A DNA stretch of 64,000 nt from JAIBJN01 sp963775395 (GCA_963775395.1 CAVZIX010000002.1:69041-133040), one strand, 5' to 3'; shown: positions 24,849 to 37,086, counted from the stretch's first letter. Numbers and translations are program-made. Notes: generated by a model from the sequence alone, not told the origin.

Positions 24849-25856
24849 TTAGGTGCCTCCGGCCGACTCGAGCGTCGAGAGGTTCGTCTCCACCTGGTCG
24901 TCAGGCACCGGGATGAAGAGGGCGTCCTCCGCGAGCTGGATCGAGTTGGTCAGGAAGTACTCGACGAAACCGAAGACCTCGGGCTTTGCGAGCGACTCGT
25001 TCTTGACATAGATGAAGAGGGGCCGCGAGAGCGGGGTGTAGGTCCCGTCGCGGGCCGACTCCACGCTCGGGGCGACGCAGCCCTCGCCGCCGTCGACCTC
25101 GAGCGCCTTGAGCGTGTCCTGGTTCTGCTCGTAGTACGTGAAGCCGAAGTAGCCCATGCCGCCCGGATCGCCGGCGACCGCCTGCACGATGACGTTGTCG
25201 TCCTCGCTGGCGGTGTAGTCGGCGCGGCTCGCGCCTTCCTCGCCGTTGATCTCGTCGGTGAAGTAGTCGAACGTCCCCGAGTCTGTACCGGGTCCGGCGA
25301 GCGCCAGTGCCTGGTCGGAGAAGCTCGGGTCGATCTGGTTCCAGTTCATGATCTTGCCTTCCGCGGCGGGCTCCCACGTCTTCTTGAGCTGCTCGACGGT
25401 CAGGCATGTCGCCCAGTCGTTCTCGGCGTTGGCGACGACCGTGATGGCGTCGACGCCGACCTGGAACTCCGTGTACTCGACTCCTGCCTCCGCACACAAC
25501 GGGACCTCTTCCTCCTCGTCGATAGGACGGGAGGCGTTGGAGATGTCGGTCTCGCCGGCGCAGAAACGCTCGAAGCCGCCGCCCGTTCCGGCCGTGCCGA
25601 CCTCGATGTTGACGCCGGGCTGCTCGTCGCCGAAGGAGGCGGCAGCAGCGGTCGTCAGTGGGCCTACCGTGCTCGAGCCGTCGATGATGATGTCGCCGCT
25701 GAGCTCCGCAGCCGCCTCGCCGGTCGTGCTGTCGGTGGCGGGCGCCTGGGCTTCGTCGCCCTCGTCGTCGTCCCGGCCACACCCGGCGGCGCCGATTGCC
25801 AGGGCCGCGAGCGCCAGCAGGAGGAGGACAAGCCTCAGGACAGGACGAATGTTCAC
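24849..25856 (-). CDS. pstS: phosphate-binding lipoprotein
   Basis: Captures phosphate outside the membrane for PstCAB. A lipoprotein signal (hydrophobic run, lipobox IGAAGC with C26) is followed by an acidic linker. The phosphate-binding loops IIDGSSTVGPLT (about 56-67), a GTAGTGGGFERFC stretch and GPGTDSGTFDYF, GYFGFTYYEQ are characteristic. The GTG at 25856 follows AAAGGAGAACC, a strong ribosome site. A three-unit PHO box lies about 75 bp upstream. First gene of the pst operon. Confidence 0.96.
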   Translation of the reverse strand: MNIRPVLRLVLLLLALAALAIGAAGCGRDDDEGDEAQAPATDSTTGEAAAELSGDIIIDGSSTVGPLTTAAAASFGDEQPGVNIEVGTAGTGGGFERFCAGETDISNASRPIDEEEEVPLCAEAGVEYTEFQVGVDAITVVANAENDWATCLTVEQLKKTWEPAAEGKIMNWNQIDPSFSDQALALAGPGTDSGTFDYFTDEINGEEGASRADYTASEDDNVIVQAVAGDPGGMGYFGFTYYEQNQDTLKALEVDGGEGCVAPSVESARDGTYTPLSRPLFIYVKNESLAKPEVFGFVEYFLTNSIQLAEDALFIPVPDDQVETNLSTLESAGGT

Positions 25857-25929
25857 GGTTCTCCTTTCGCTACACGTCGGGTCGTCGAGGCGAGTGTCCC
25901 GGTCGCCCTTCCCGCAGTGGGCTGAAAGG

Positions 25930-25962
25930 CTGTGAACGAGTGGTGAAGAGGTGGTGAACCGC
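25930..25962 (-). promoter_or_regulatory. PHO box (three 11-nt units) upstream of pstS
   Basis: GTGAA occurs at 25932, 25943 and 25954, an exact 11-bp period. On the pstS strand this reads GTTCACC, CTTCACC, GTTCACA. It is the clearest PhoP-type array in the window and lies in the right orientation for pstS. Confidence 0.85.
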
Positions 25963-26004
25963 CGCGCTCGAATCCGCGCAGACGCGTAGGGTCGGCGCGG
26001 GCAG

Positions 26005-26987
26005 ATGAAGGCGATCGTCCAGGACAGGTACGGGCCGCCGGAGGTGTTGGAGCTCAGGGAGATCGAGCGTCCGGCGGTCGGCGACGGCGAGGTGTTGGTG
26101 CGGTCCGCGCGGCCTCCGTCAATCCTCAGGACTGGCACCTCATGCGTGGCCACCCCCTTCATCGTTCGGGCCACTGGGACCGGCCCGCGCGTCCCCACGA
26201 ACCCGGTCAGGGGAACGGACGCGGCAGGGGAGGTCGAGGCGGTCGGCAAGAACGTCATACGGCTCAGACCGGGCGACGAGGTCTTCGGCTGGTGTCAAGG
26301 CGCGTTCGCCGAGTACGTCTGTGCTGACGAGAGCCACTTCGTGCCGAAGCCTGCGGACCTCTCCTTCGAGGGCGCCGCCGCCCTTCCCCTGGCCGGGTGT
26401 ACGGCGCGCCGATGCGGCCCGCCGTGAGAGGACAGCGCGCCACGCGGGGCCGTGGACGCGGACAGGAGGTCCTGATCATCGGTGCCGGGGGAGGCGTGGG
26501 CACCGTTCGCCGTGCAGATCGCCAAGGCCCTCGGGTGTCGCGTCACCGGGGCGTGCAGCACGGCGAAGCTCGATCTCGTTCGTTCGCTCGGCGCGGACGA
26601 CGCCATCGATTACACCCAGGAGGACTTCACGCGCGCCGAACGGCGCTACGACGTGATCTTCCAGCTGGCGGGGACCGCCTCGCCCGCTGCCTGCAGGACG
26701 TGTGCTCACCCCGACCGGGACGCTGGTGCTCAGCAGCGGTGAGGGCCGGTTCGCGGGAATCGACCGCGTCGTCCGCGCGCTCGTCTCGTCACCGGTCGTG
26801 CGCCAGCGGCTCCGCCCGTTCCTCACCAAGGAGACCACCGAGGACCTCGAGACCCGTCATCGCTCGTCGAAGCTGGCAAGGTCACGCCGGTCATCGACAG
26901 GACCTATCCGCTCAGCGACGTCCCGGAGGCCATCGCGTATCTCGAAGAGGGACACGCTCGGGAGGGAAAGTCGTGATCACGCTCTGA
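26005..26987 (+). pseudogene. zinc-less NAD(P)-dependent alcohol dehydrogenase / quinone oxidoreductase, multiply frameshifted
   Basis: MDR-family oxidoreductase pieces appear in order but in different frames. They are MKAIVQDRYGPPEVLEL; ASVNPQDWHLMRGHP; NPVRGTDAAGEVEAVGKNV with GDEVFGWC; VLIIGAGGGVGT (Rossmann fold); AVQIAKALGCRVTGACST with LGADDAIDYT; LTPTGTLVLSSGEGRF; and KVTPVIDRTYPLSDVPEAI. At least six shifts are needed, near 26108, 26157, 26400-26470, 26503, 26695, 26860 and 26970. Each break is a change of one or two bases with no transposon. Its 3' end overlaps the equally broken polX gene. Confidence 0.8.
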
Positions 26988-28602
26988 GCGGAAGCGCGTC
27001 GAGCGGCCGCGTGTTCACGATGTCCGCAGTGGTGGCCCAGCCCCGGCGGGCCGTGGCGATCGCCAGGCGCATGTTCCCGAGGCCGCGGATCGAGTGGGCG
27101 TCGGTCGAGGCGACGATGGGGACGCCGGCCTCGATGGCGAGGCGGATCTGGGGCGCGGCGAGGTCGAGGCGGTCGGGGAGGCCGTTCGTCTCGAGGGCGA
27201 CGCCGGTCTCGAGCGCGGTCTCGATCACCGCCTCGAGGTCGAGCGCGTTGGGAGGACGGTGGTTGATGATCCTGCCGTGCGGATGGCTGAGGCAGGTCAC
27301 CGCGGGATGGCGCATAGCCTCGATGACCTTCTTCGTCAGCGGCCCGCGCGCCTCGCGCTGGCCCGCGTGGAGGCTGAGCTGCACCCAGTCGAGCTCGGCC
27401 AGCACGTCGTCGGAAAGGTCGAGGGCTCCGTCGCTGCGGATGTCGACCTCGGTCCCTCGCAGGACGCGGAACGGCGCCAGCTCCTCGTTCGCCGCCGCGA
27501 TCTCCTCGGCCTGGCGACGCAGGTCGTCGGCATCGAGCCCCGGGCACGACCCGGACGTTGCGCGTGTGGTCGCAGATCGCGACGTACTCGTAGCCGAGAT
27601 CTCGCGCGGCCCTGCCCATCTCGAGCACGGACGCCTTGCCGTCGGACCAGGTCGTGTGGCAGTGAAGGTCGCCGCGGACGTCGTCAAGCTCGACCAGCGC
27701 CGGCGGCACGCCGCGAAACGGCTCCTCGCGGAGCTCGGGCGGACACCAGGGGACGCCGAGGGCCGCGAAGACATCCGCCTCATCGGCGGCTTCGGGGAGC
27801 GGCCCCAAGCGCGTCGACGTAGCGGCGAGTGCCGGTCGCACGCAGGAGGTCCGTGCCGAAGCGGGCCGGCTCGGCGAACGACGAGCTCGAGCGGGATGCC
27901 CTCGACGGTGACGCCCACCGCGCGCCCCGGCGCCCGCTCCACCACGGCGACGATCGCGGGCAGGCTTTCGAAGCGCTCCAGCACCGCGTCGGCCTCATCG
28001 GAGGCGACCACGACCGCGAGCTCGAACGACACATCCGCCCAGCGGCGAGGATCGCCCGCCACCTGGCCGCGGAGCGCCACCGCGACCTCCTCGGTCAAGT
28101 CGCGCGCACGGTTCAGGGTCAGGCCCTGTCGCGGCTCGGTTCGCTCCTGCTCGAGCCGCTCCAGGAGGCGCTTCTCGGTCGACGGTCCGATGCCGCGCAC
28201 CTCCTGCAGCCGCCCCTCGCGAGCCGCGGCCCGCAGCTCGTCGACGGTGCGCACGCCGAGCACTCGTCCGATCTCGAGCATCCGCTTCGCGGAGACGCCC
28301 AGGAGGCGCCCCAGGCCCACGAGCTCCGGCTGAACCACTCGCTCGAGCTCGTCGAGCTCTGCGATCGTCCCGGTCTCGACGAGCTCGCGGAGACGGTTGG
28401 CGATGCCGGGGCCGATCCCGCGGAGCTCCTGCACCCGCCCTGCCCGTACGAGCTCCTCGACCGGCGCGCGGGTCTCGCGGATCGTCTCCGCGGCCCGGCG
28501 ATAGGCCCGGGACGTGTAGCGGCCGGACCCGGCCAGATCGAGCAGCGCCGCGAAAGCGTCGAGCCGCTGGGCGATTGCCTGGTTGTCGAGCGGGGCCGGC
28601 AC
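26977..28602 (-). pseudogene. polX: DNA polymerase/3'-5' exonuclease PolX, frameshifted
   Basis: Family X polymerase (helix-hairpin-helix IGPGIANRL and IGPSTEKRL, about residues 66 and 138) with a C-terminal PHP nuclease domain (GDLHCHTTWSDG, HPHGRIINHR, STDAHS). It is read in three frames. Shifts are needed near 27875 (after IPLELVV), near 27810 (after RRYVDALG) and near 27540 (after RNVRVVPG). Sequence between shifts is well conserved, so either decay is very recent or the bases are wrong. The GTG at 28602 is the start. Confidence 0.82.
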
Positions 28603-28652
28603 GTTGCGACTACTGTGCCAGCGCGTTCCCCGCCGCAGCCCTGCTCTCGAGG

Positions 28653-29409
28653 ATGGAAAAGGAGCTCGACAGCCTCTTCGCCGCGCCGCTCGACGACTTC
28701 GTTGCCGAGCGGGACGCGCTCGCCAAGCGCCTGCGCGCGGACGGCGACCGCGAGGCCGCCGACCGGGTCAAGGCGCTGCGGAAGCCGTCCGCCGCCGTGT
28801 GGGCGGTGAATCAGCTCGCGCGCAGGCAGCAGAAGGACTACCGCGCGCTCCTCGCGGCCGGCGACAGGCTCCGCAAGGCCCAGGAGCAGGTGCTCGGCGG
28901 AACGCTCGCCGGCGAAGCTTCAGGAGGCAGCGACTGCCGAGCGGGAGCTCGTCGACCGGCTGACCGAGAAGGGCCGCGCGGTGCTCGAGGTCGCCGGCCA
29001 CACGCCGACCGAGGCGATGGTCCGTCGCGTGAGCGGCACTCTCCACGCCGCCGCAACGCGCCCGGACCTCCGGGAGGCGGCCGAGAGCGGGCGGCTCGAG
29101 CACGAGGAGGAGACGACGGGCTTCGGCTTCGACCTGCTGAGCCAGGTGCCGGCCGCGCCCAAGGCCGCCAAGCCGGCGGCGGGCAAGCGGGCGAGCGAGC
29201 GCAGGGAGGCAGCGCAGCAGCGCCTGAACGAAGCTCGCGAAGCGCTTGCAGACGCGCGCGAGGAGGCAAAGGACGCCGCCGCCGAGGTCAAGCGCCTGAC
29301 GCGCGAGCTCGACGGCGCTACCGCAGAGGAGGAGCGGCGGGCGAAGGAGGTCGACCGGCGGGAGCGCGCGGTCGGGCAGGCCCAGGCGAAGCTCGACGAG
29401 CTCGACTGA
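28653..29409 (+). pseudogene. coiled-coil protein of unknown function, one frameshift
   Basis: The first frame encodes MEKELDSLFAAPLDDFVAERDALAK and KPSAAVWAVNQLARR up to about 28915. The second frame continues as KLQEAATAERELVDRLTEK and runs to the TGA at 29407-29409. It is a helical protein of about 250 residues, ending in a long Lys/Glu/Arg-rich coiled coil (about 170-250). A single-base change near 28912 separates the halves; joining them gives uninterrupted coding sequence. I do not recognise a named family. Convergent with the Clp ATPase. Confidence 0.65.
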
Positions 29410-29426
29410 GCCTGCCCGAACCGTCG

Positions 29427-32141
<2,715 letters not shown>

Positions 32142-32251
32142 TAGGCCCTCCTCCCGATCGACTTGTGTCCAGAGGTACTACCCACCCGGGCACGCCCTAA
32201 CCGGTCGAGCCGTAGCTGTTCTCGAAACCGATCCGTGAGAGACTCGAGCTA

Positions 32252-32434
32252 GTGGCCGAAGGCGAGCCTGAGGAGATTCTCAGAGCGATCGACCAAGCTG
32301 AGGAGCTGGGCGGAGCGGCCGAGCGTCGCGCGCGGACGTACCTCGCGGTACATGACGTGCTCGACCACACGAACCGCGACCTCCGGCTCCTCGTGCTCGA
32401 GGTCTCGTCAGGCGATCAGGGCGCCGGGAAGTAG
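32252..32434 (+). CDS. small hypothetical protein
   Basis: A 60-codon frame with strongly GC-rich third positions, so probably coding. The GTG at 32252 starts a mainly helical acidic protein (AEGEPEEILRAIDQAEELGG and LAVHDVLDHTNRDLRLLVLEV). No family recognised. Its 3' end overlaps the sensor-kinase gene on the other strand by 19 bp. It fills most of the 274-bp gap between the Clp ATPase and the kinase. Confidence 0.45.
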   Translation: MAEGEPEEILRAIDQAEELGGAAERRARTYLAVHDVLDHTNRDLRLLVLEVSSGDQGAGK

Positions 32435-33426
32435 CAGCGGATCGTGAGGCCCTGTCCCCGCTCGCCTTGCGCCTCGACGGTTCCGCCGGCCGAGTTGATC
32501 ACGTGCTTCACGATCGCCAGGCCGAGCCCTGTCCCGCGCGAGGCCCGCGCTCGGTCGCCGCGGTAGAAGCGTTCGAAGAGGCGAGGGACGTCCTCCGCGA
32601 GGACCCCGACGCCGTCGTCGGCGACGATGAACGCCACGCCGCCGTCTTCGTGACGCAGCGACAGGGACACGTGGGCGCCGGGCCCGGCGTACCGGACGGC
32701 GTTCTGCGCGAGATTCTGGACGACCACCCGGATCATCCGCGGGCGCATCGGGAGCTCGGCGTCCTCGTCCGCCTGCACCTCGATCACCACGCCGGCACGC
32801 GCGGCCTGTTCCTGGAGGCTCTCGACGACCTCGACGATGATCGGGAACACCCGGGTCGTGCCGAGCCCCACGACCTCGTGCCCGGACTCGAGCTCGGAAA
32901 GGAAGAGGATGTCGTCGATCAGCTCGCGGATCTGGTCGACCTCGCCCTGGGCCTGCTCGACGAGCTCGATCACGTCGGAGCCGGGCAGCGTCGCGGTCTC
33001 GAGGAGGGCGAGCACGCGGGCGAGAGGCGTGCGCAGCTCGTGGGAGACCGCGGCCGTGAAGCCGGCGCGCAGCTCCTCGTAGGCCGCCATGTCGCCGGAG
33101 TCGCGCGCGTACACGATCGTCTCGCGGCGGCCGTCGACCTCGTACGGGATCGTGAGCGTGTCGGCCTCGCGCAGCGCGTCGGGCGCGACTGCGCCCTCCT
33201 CGAGCCCGCCCAGGAGCTCGCGCGCCCGCCGGCTCGCGGCCACGACTCGATCGTGGTCGTCGAGGACGACGACGATCTCCCGGCTCTCCTCGACGAGGGC
33301 GCGCCCGCGCCGGGCCTCGAGGCGAAGCGCGTCGAGGCCCTGGTCCGACCGCGGGCCGTTCTGTTGACGTCGGAGGAAGCGCCGCACCTCGGCGTGATCG
33401 TAGCCACGCGTCGGCACGGCGAACAA
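32416..33426 (-). CDS. soluble sensor histidine kinase, PhoR-like
   Basis: A 336-residue kinase: a PAS-like domain (about 45-110), dimerisation helix with the phospho-acceptor H in AAVSHELRTPLARV, and an ATPase domain with NLAQNAVRYAG, DDGVGV and GTGLGLAIV. No transmembrane segment is seen, unlike E. coli PhoR. The N-terminus RGYDHAEVRRFL resembles the DivIVA-type RGYDxxEVxxFL motif. The start is a TTG at 33426 (a GTG three codons later is possible). It lies among phosphate genes, with an OmpR-type regulator about 860 bp away. Confidence 0.85.
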   Translation of the reverse strand: MFAVPTRGYDHAEVRRFLRRQQNGPRSDQGLDALRLEARRGRALVEESREIVVVLDDHDRVVAASRRARELLGGLEEGAVAPDALREADTLTIPYEVDGRRETIVYARDSGDMAAYEELRAGFTAAVSHELRTPLARVLALLETATLPGSDVIELVEQAQGEVDQIRELIDDILFLSELESGHEVVGLGTTRVFPIIVEVVESLQEQAARAGVVIEVQADEDAELPMRPRMIRVVVQNLAQNAVRYAGPGAHVSLSLRHEDGGVAFIVADDGVGVLAEDVPRLFERFYRGDRARASRGTGLGLAIVKHVINSAGGTVEAQGERGQGLTIRCYFPAP

Positions 33427-33454
33427 TTCTTGCCGCGTGCCAGTCTCACTTCAC

Positions 33455-34204
33455 ATGAAGCGGAGAGCGGCAGTCGTCGCCCCTGGGGCGCTCGTCGTCC
33501 TCGCGATCGTCGTCGCGGCTGCCGGCTGCGCCCGTCAGGAGACGGCGGGGGGCGCGCCCACCGAGCCTGACGCCGCCCTCGACTGCGCGTACCCGCTTCA
33601 CTGGAACGAGGCTCGCTACGAGCCGGGTATCGACCTGCCGTCGTCGTCGAGGCTCGGTCCCGAGCTCGGTCCCGGCGTCGTTCTCGGCTGCGGGAGCGAG
33701 GAGACGGGCTACTACCCCGACGAGAACGTGCACGTGCGACGCATCGAGGGCATCGACCCTTCCGTCGCGGTCGCGGCCGAGATGGCGGATGCCGACCGGC
33801 CGATCGTCTGGCTCGGGCACGGATACCTGGTCGAGAGCCCACGCCATCCCTTGCACTCCGCCATCGCGACCAGCCAGGGCCTGGACGGCCACGAGGGTTT
33901 CATCTGTGGCGCGCTCCGGACGACGACGGCGCGCGCGCTTTCGACGCCCGCTCCAGGTCAGCCCTTGGAAGTCGAGGCAGATGATCCGGAGGTTGAGGCC
34001 CTTCTCACCGAGCCGGGAACCCAGCGCCTCGTCTCTGTCGAGGCCGACACGTACGTCTCGGGGCTCGAGCGCCACGGCGTCCCCTACGTCGAGCGGGGCG
34101 ACGAGTTCGTGCTCGCCCTCCGCCCGTGCGATGGAAACGAGAACGAGCCCGGCCTGGCCGGCCTCCGCCTGCTCATCGCGGACAGCATCGAAGGCGGGAG
34201 CTGA
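33455..34204 (+). CDS. lipoprotein of unknown function
   Basis: A 249-residue protein with a lipoprotein signal: MKRRAAVV, a hydrophobic run, and lipobox AAAGC (C25). The mature part has several cysteines (ALDCAYPLHW, LGCGSEE, ICGAL, LRPCDG) that could pair outside the cell. No family recognised. It sits between the kinase and the response regulator, whose PHO box starts 6 bp after its stop, so involvement in phosphate sensing or response is conceivable. I prefer the ATG at 33455 to an in-frame upstream GTG. Confidence 0.65.
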   Translation: MKRRAAVVAPGALVVLAIVVAAAGCARQETAGGAPTEPDAALDCAYPLHWNEARYEPGIDLPSSSRLGPELGPGVVLGCGSEETGYYPDENVHVRRIEGIDPSVAVAAEMADADRPIVWLGHGYLVESPRHPLHSAIATSQGLDGHEGFICGALRTTTARALSTPAPGQPLEVEADDPEVEALLTEPGTQRLVSVEADTYVSGLERHGVPYVERGDEFVLALRPCDGNENEPGLAGLRLLIADSIEGGS

Positions 34205-34210
34205 GCCGCC

Positions 34211-34232
34211 TTCACCACTTCTTCACCACTGC
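34211..34232 (+). promoter_or_regulatory. PHO box (two 11-nt units) upstream of the response regulator gene
   Basis: TTCACC at 34211 and 34222 are exactly 11 bp apart, with matching spacers (ACTTC, ACTGC). TACCTT at 34235-34240 could be a -10. The site would let the response regulator control its own gene. Confidence 0.75.
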
Positions 34233-34285
34233 GCTACCTTTCCGGTACCCCCGTGTGCCCGTCCGGAGGGCAGAATCGAGGCAGC

Positions 34286-34981
34286 GTGCCGAAGGTGCTC
34301 ATCATCGAGGACGACGACGTCATCGCCGAGGGCATGTCACGACACCTCACCACAGCGGGCTTCGACCCGCTCTGGGTGAACAAGGGCGAGTCGGGCCTCG
34401 CGCGCCTCCGCTACGAGCGGCCGGACGTGTGCGTCCTCGACCTCATGCTTCCCGGCATCGACGGCTGGAAGCTGATCGAGACGGCGCGCTCCGAGGGGAT
34501 CGGAACGCCGATCGTCGTCGTGAGCGCCCGCGGGACGGAGCACGACCGCGTGCACGCCCTCGAGATCGGCGCCGACGACTACCTCGTGAAGCCGTTCTCC
34601 ATGAAAGAGCTTGTCGCGCGCGTGCGCGCGGCGGCTCGTCGCGGTGTCCGCGTCCAGGACGAACGTCGCGGCGAGCCAATCGAGATCGCGGAGCTCATCG
34701 TCGACCCGTTGAACGTTCAGGCCTACGTCAGCGGCGAGAGCGCGGAGCTGACGCCCACCGAGTTCCGCCTCCTCTACGCGCTCGCGCTGGAGCAGGGGCG
34801 GGTGGTCACGCGCGACGAGCTCCTCCAGAAGGTGTGGGGCCGCCGGCTGACGCACCGCGACCGCACCGTGGACGTCTTCGTCCGCAAGATCCGGGACAAG
34901 CTCGAGTCGTTCGGCCCCGGCCACACGTTCGTCCAGACGCGCTACGGCGTCGGCTACAAGCTCGAAGCAGTTCCGAAATAG
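34286..34981 (+). CDS. phoP: OmpR/PhoP-family response regulator
   Basis: Two-domain transcription factor of 231 residues. The receiver has acidic pair EDDD, phospho-acceptor D52 in VLDLMLPG, and the VKPFSMKELVARV lysine. The winged-helix C-terminal domain has LTPTEFRLLYALA, TRDELLQKVWG and DVFVRKIRDKLE, typical of PhoB/PhoP-like regulators. The GTG at 34286 is the start by homology. A PHO box precedes it, and the kinase gene lies divergent upstream beyond the lipoprotein gene. The assignment as the Pho regulator is inferred from context. Confidence 0.88.
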   Translation: MPKVLIIEDDDVIAEGMSRHLTTAGFDPLWVNKGESGLARLRYERPDVCVLDLMLPGIDGWKLIETARSEGIGTPIVVVSARGTEHDRVHALEIGADDYLVKPFSMKELVARVRAAARRGVRVQDERRGEPIEIAELIVDPLNVQAYVSGESAELTPTEFRLLYALALEQGRVVTRDELLQKVWGRRLTHRDRTVDVFVRKIRDKLESFGPGHTFVQTRYGVGYKLEAVPK

Positions 34982-35188
34982 GTTTTTCGGAGGGATTGAC
35001 ACGACGCAGCCTGTGCCGCCGGGCCGCGCTGCTCGCCCCGATGCGCGTCCTCAGTCGCGCCCGTAGCCTCCGGCTACGAACACTCCCTGCGTCCTTGCCT
35101 CGGAACGACCATCACGCCCCGACGACGAGCGGCGTTCCGCCAAGCCCTCCAGCCGACGAAGCTGCGCGGTCGCCTTTAGGATCGGCGG

Positions 35189-35578
35189 GTGCCGGTGATC
35201 GCGAACCACATGTCGCGCGACCTCCTGATGATCGACCCCGAGGAGCGGGTCGCCGAGGCGGCGCGGCAGATGGTCGGCCGGGGTGTGGGCGCCGTGCTCG
35301 TCATGAATGGGGACAAGCTCGAGGGGATCCTCACGGAGCGCGACGTGCTCAAAGCAGTCGCGACGGGTCTCGCCGAGGACGCGCGCGTGCGCGAGTGGAT
35401 GACGAGGCACCCGGAGACGATCGAAGCCTCGGAGGCGACAGGCCAGGCCGCGGCGCTCATGATCCACGGCGGCTTCCGGCACCTCCCGGTCGTGGACGAC
35501 GGGAAAATCACCGGAATCGTCTCGATCCGCGACCTCATGCGCGTGACGCTCGAGGACTCCGCGCCCCGCGGCGCGTAG
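35189..35578 (+). CDS. CBS-domain pair protein
   Basis: A 129-residue protein made of two CBS domains in tandem: ERVAEAARQMVGRGVGAVLVMNGDKLEGILTERDV, then a matching copy with FRHLPVVDDGKITGIVSIRDL. Such modules bind adenine nucleotides and sense energy state. It starts at the GTG at 35189. No linked catalytic domain exists, so it may act in trans. A short hairpin with no U tract (GTAGCC-GGCTAC near 35071-35087) lies in the 207-bp gap upstream. Confidence 0.85.
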   Translation: MPVIANHMSRDLLMIDPEERVAEAARQMVGRGVGAVLVMNGDKLEGILTERDVLKAVATGLAEDARVREWMTRHPETIEASEATGQAAALMIHGGFRHLPVVDDGKITGIVSIRDLMRVTLEDSAPRGA

Positions 35579-35583
35579 TCCCC

Positions 35584-35616
35584 TTTCACCTCCCCGTCAC
35601 CCGCTCTTCACCGATC
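35584..35616 (+). promoter_or_regulatory. PHO box (three 11-nt units) upstream of the PhoX-like phosphatase gene
   Basis: TCACC occurs at 35586, 35597 and 35608, an exact 11-bp period. The last unit reads CTTCACC. Orientation and distance (about 75 bp from the ATG) suit a PhoP-activated phosphatase promoter. Confidence 0.8.
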
Positions 35617-35688
35617 CGCTCCCCACGGTCGGCCGCTCCTGGCCGAGACTCGGCCGCAGCACACGTCGACTCGGGGAGGTACGACCAC

Positions 35689-37086
35689 ATGGACACGCTC
35701 GACCGCAAGACGCTGCTGCGCCGCGGCCTGCTCGCGGGTGGTGGTATCGCGGCGCTCGGCCCGCTGCACTCGCTCGGCGCCCAGGTTGCACACGGCGCGA
35801 GGCCGCCGCGCGTGGTCGGCTACGGGCCGCTCGTCAACAAGGGTGACCTCTGGCTGCCCGAGGACTTCAACTACAGGATCATCCAGCGCCAGGGCGAGCT
35901 GATGAGCGACGGGAACCTCGTCCCGGGGATCTTCGACGGAATGGCTGCATACCCCGGGAAGCGCGGGACGATCGTGCTGATCCGCAACCACGAGAACCGA
36001 CGCCAGGCCGGCGAGATCCCGGTGATCGTCCCCGACGCCCTCAAGTACGACCCGACGCCCTCCTACAACGCGGGGAACACGAAGGTCGTCATCGACACCG
36101 GCCCGCGCAAGGGCGACTTCAAGGTGCTCGACACGTTCGCCGTCCTCGGCGGGACGGACACGAACTGCGCGGGCGGCACGACGCCCTGGGACTCCTGGAT
36201 CACGTGCGAGGAAGTCGTGAACCGGAGCTCGGCGGGGATCAAGCACGGCTACGTCTTCGACGTCCCGTCCGGCGCGACCGGCCCTGTGAAGGCGGAGCCG
36301 ATCATCGGCGCCGGCCGCTTCGTGCACGAGGCGTCGCTCTTCTTCGGCGGTGCGCTCTACCAGACCGAGGACCGCACGAGGTCGGCGTCGAACCCGGCCG
36401 GGGCGGCTTTCTACCGCTACATCCCGAACCCACCGTACGGTGCGAAGAACCCGCTCTCGGAGACCACCGGCGTGCTCCAGGCGCTCAAGCTCAAGGACGA
36501 GCCGCTCGCGAACATGGACCTGGACCGCGTCCCGCTCGACCCGATGCCCGTCGAGTGGGTGACCATCGACAGCCCCGACCACGAGGACGACACGGACAGC
36601 GGCCCGCTCGCCACGCGCAACCAGGCCAGGGCCAAGGGCGCGGCCGCCTTCAACCGCCTCGAAGGCATGTGGGTCGGAGGCAAGAAGGTCTACTTCGACG
36701 TCACCAACGGCGGCGAGGCCGGCCAGGGCCAGGTCTGGGAGTACGACCCCGAGCGCGAGACGCTCACCCTCATCTACGAGTCGCCGAACGAGGGCGCGCT
36801 CTCGTTCCCGGACAACGTCGTCATCGTCCCGAAGACCGGCCACATCCTGCTCCAGGAGGACGGCGCGGGCGAGCAGTTCCTGCGCGGCGTGTCCGTCAAG
36901 GGCGAGATCTACGACTTTGCCAAGACCGCGGCCAACTCGACCGAGTTCGCGGGCGGCTGCTTCGACCGGCTCGGCCAGATCCTCTTCGTGAACCAGCAGG
37001 GAGACCGCGGCAACCTCCCCGGCGGCCCTGCCAACGGCGGCGCCGTCACGTACGCGATCTGGGGTCCCTGGAAGTCGACCAACTAG
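35689..37086 (+). CDS. PhoX-like (DUF839) phosphatase, Tat-exported
   Basis: A 465-residue protein with an N-terminal twin-arginine signal (KTLLRRGLLAGGG, residues 7-19). The mature part is the DUF839/PhoX beta-propeller: IRNHENR, GGTTPWDSWITCEEVV, GRFVHEASLF, and EGMWVGGKKVYFDVTNGGEAGQGQVWEYDP, with acidic residues suiting Ca/Fe binding. PhoX enzymes release phosphate from monoesters outside the cell under starvation. The ATG at 35689 follows GGGGAGG. A PHO box upstream and an intrinsic terminator downstream frame it as a single gene. Confidence 0.88.
   Translation: MDTLDRKTLLRRGLLAGGGIAALGPLHSLGAQVAHGARPPRVVGYGPLVNKGDLWLPEDFNYRIIQRQGELMSDGNLVPGIFDGMAAYPGKRGTIVLIRNHENRRQAGEIPVIVPDALKYDPTPSYNAGNTKVVIDTGPRKGDFKVLDTFAVLGGTDTNCAGGTTPWDSWITCEEVVNRSSAGIKHGYVFDVPSGATGPVKAEPIIGAGRFVHEASLFFGGALYQTEDRTRSASNPAGAAFYRYIPNPPYGAKNPLSETTGVLQALKLKDEPLANMDLDRVPLDPMPVEWVTIDSPDHEDDTDSGPLATRNQARAKGAAAFNRLEGMWVGGKKVYFDVTNGGEAGQGQVWEYDPERETLTLIYESPNEGALSFPDNVVIVPKTGHILLQEDGAGEQFLRGVSVKGEIYDFAKTAANSTEFAGGCFDRLGQILFVNQQGDRGNLPGGPANGGAVTYAIWGPWKSTN

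Noticed and set aside
22996..24852. 618-codon open frame on the plus strand opposite pstA-pstC
   Set aside because: It is antisense to two highly conserved permease genes, its composition (Asp, Glu, Arg, His, Gly) is what the reverse of GC-rich coding sequence gives, and it has no recognisable motifs.
35071..35087. GTAGCC/GGCTAC hairpin between the response regulator and CBS genes
   Set aside because: A six-base stem with no U tract in GC-rich DNA is expected by chance; not called as a terminator.
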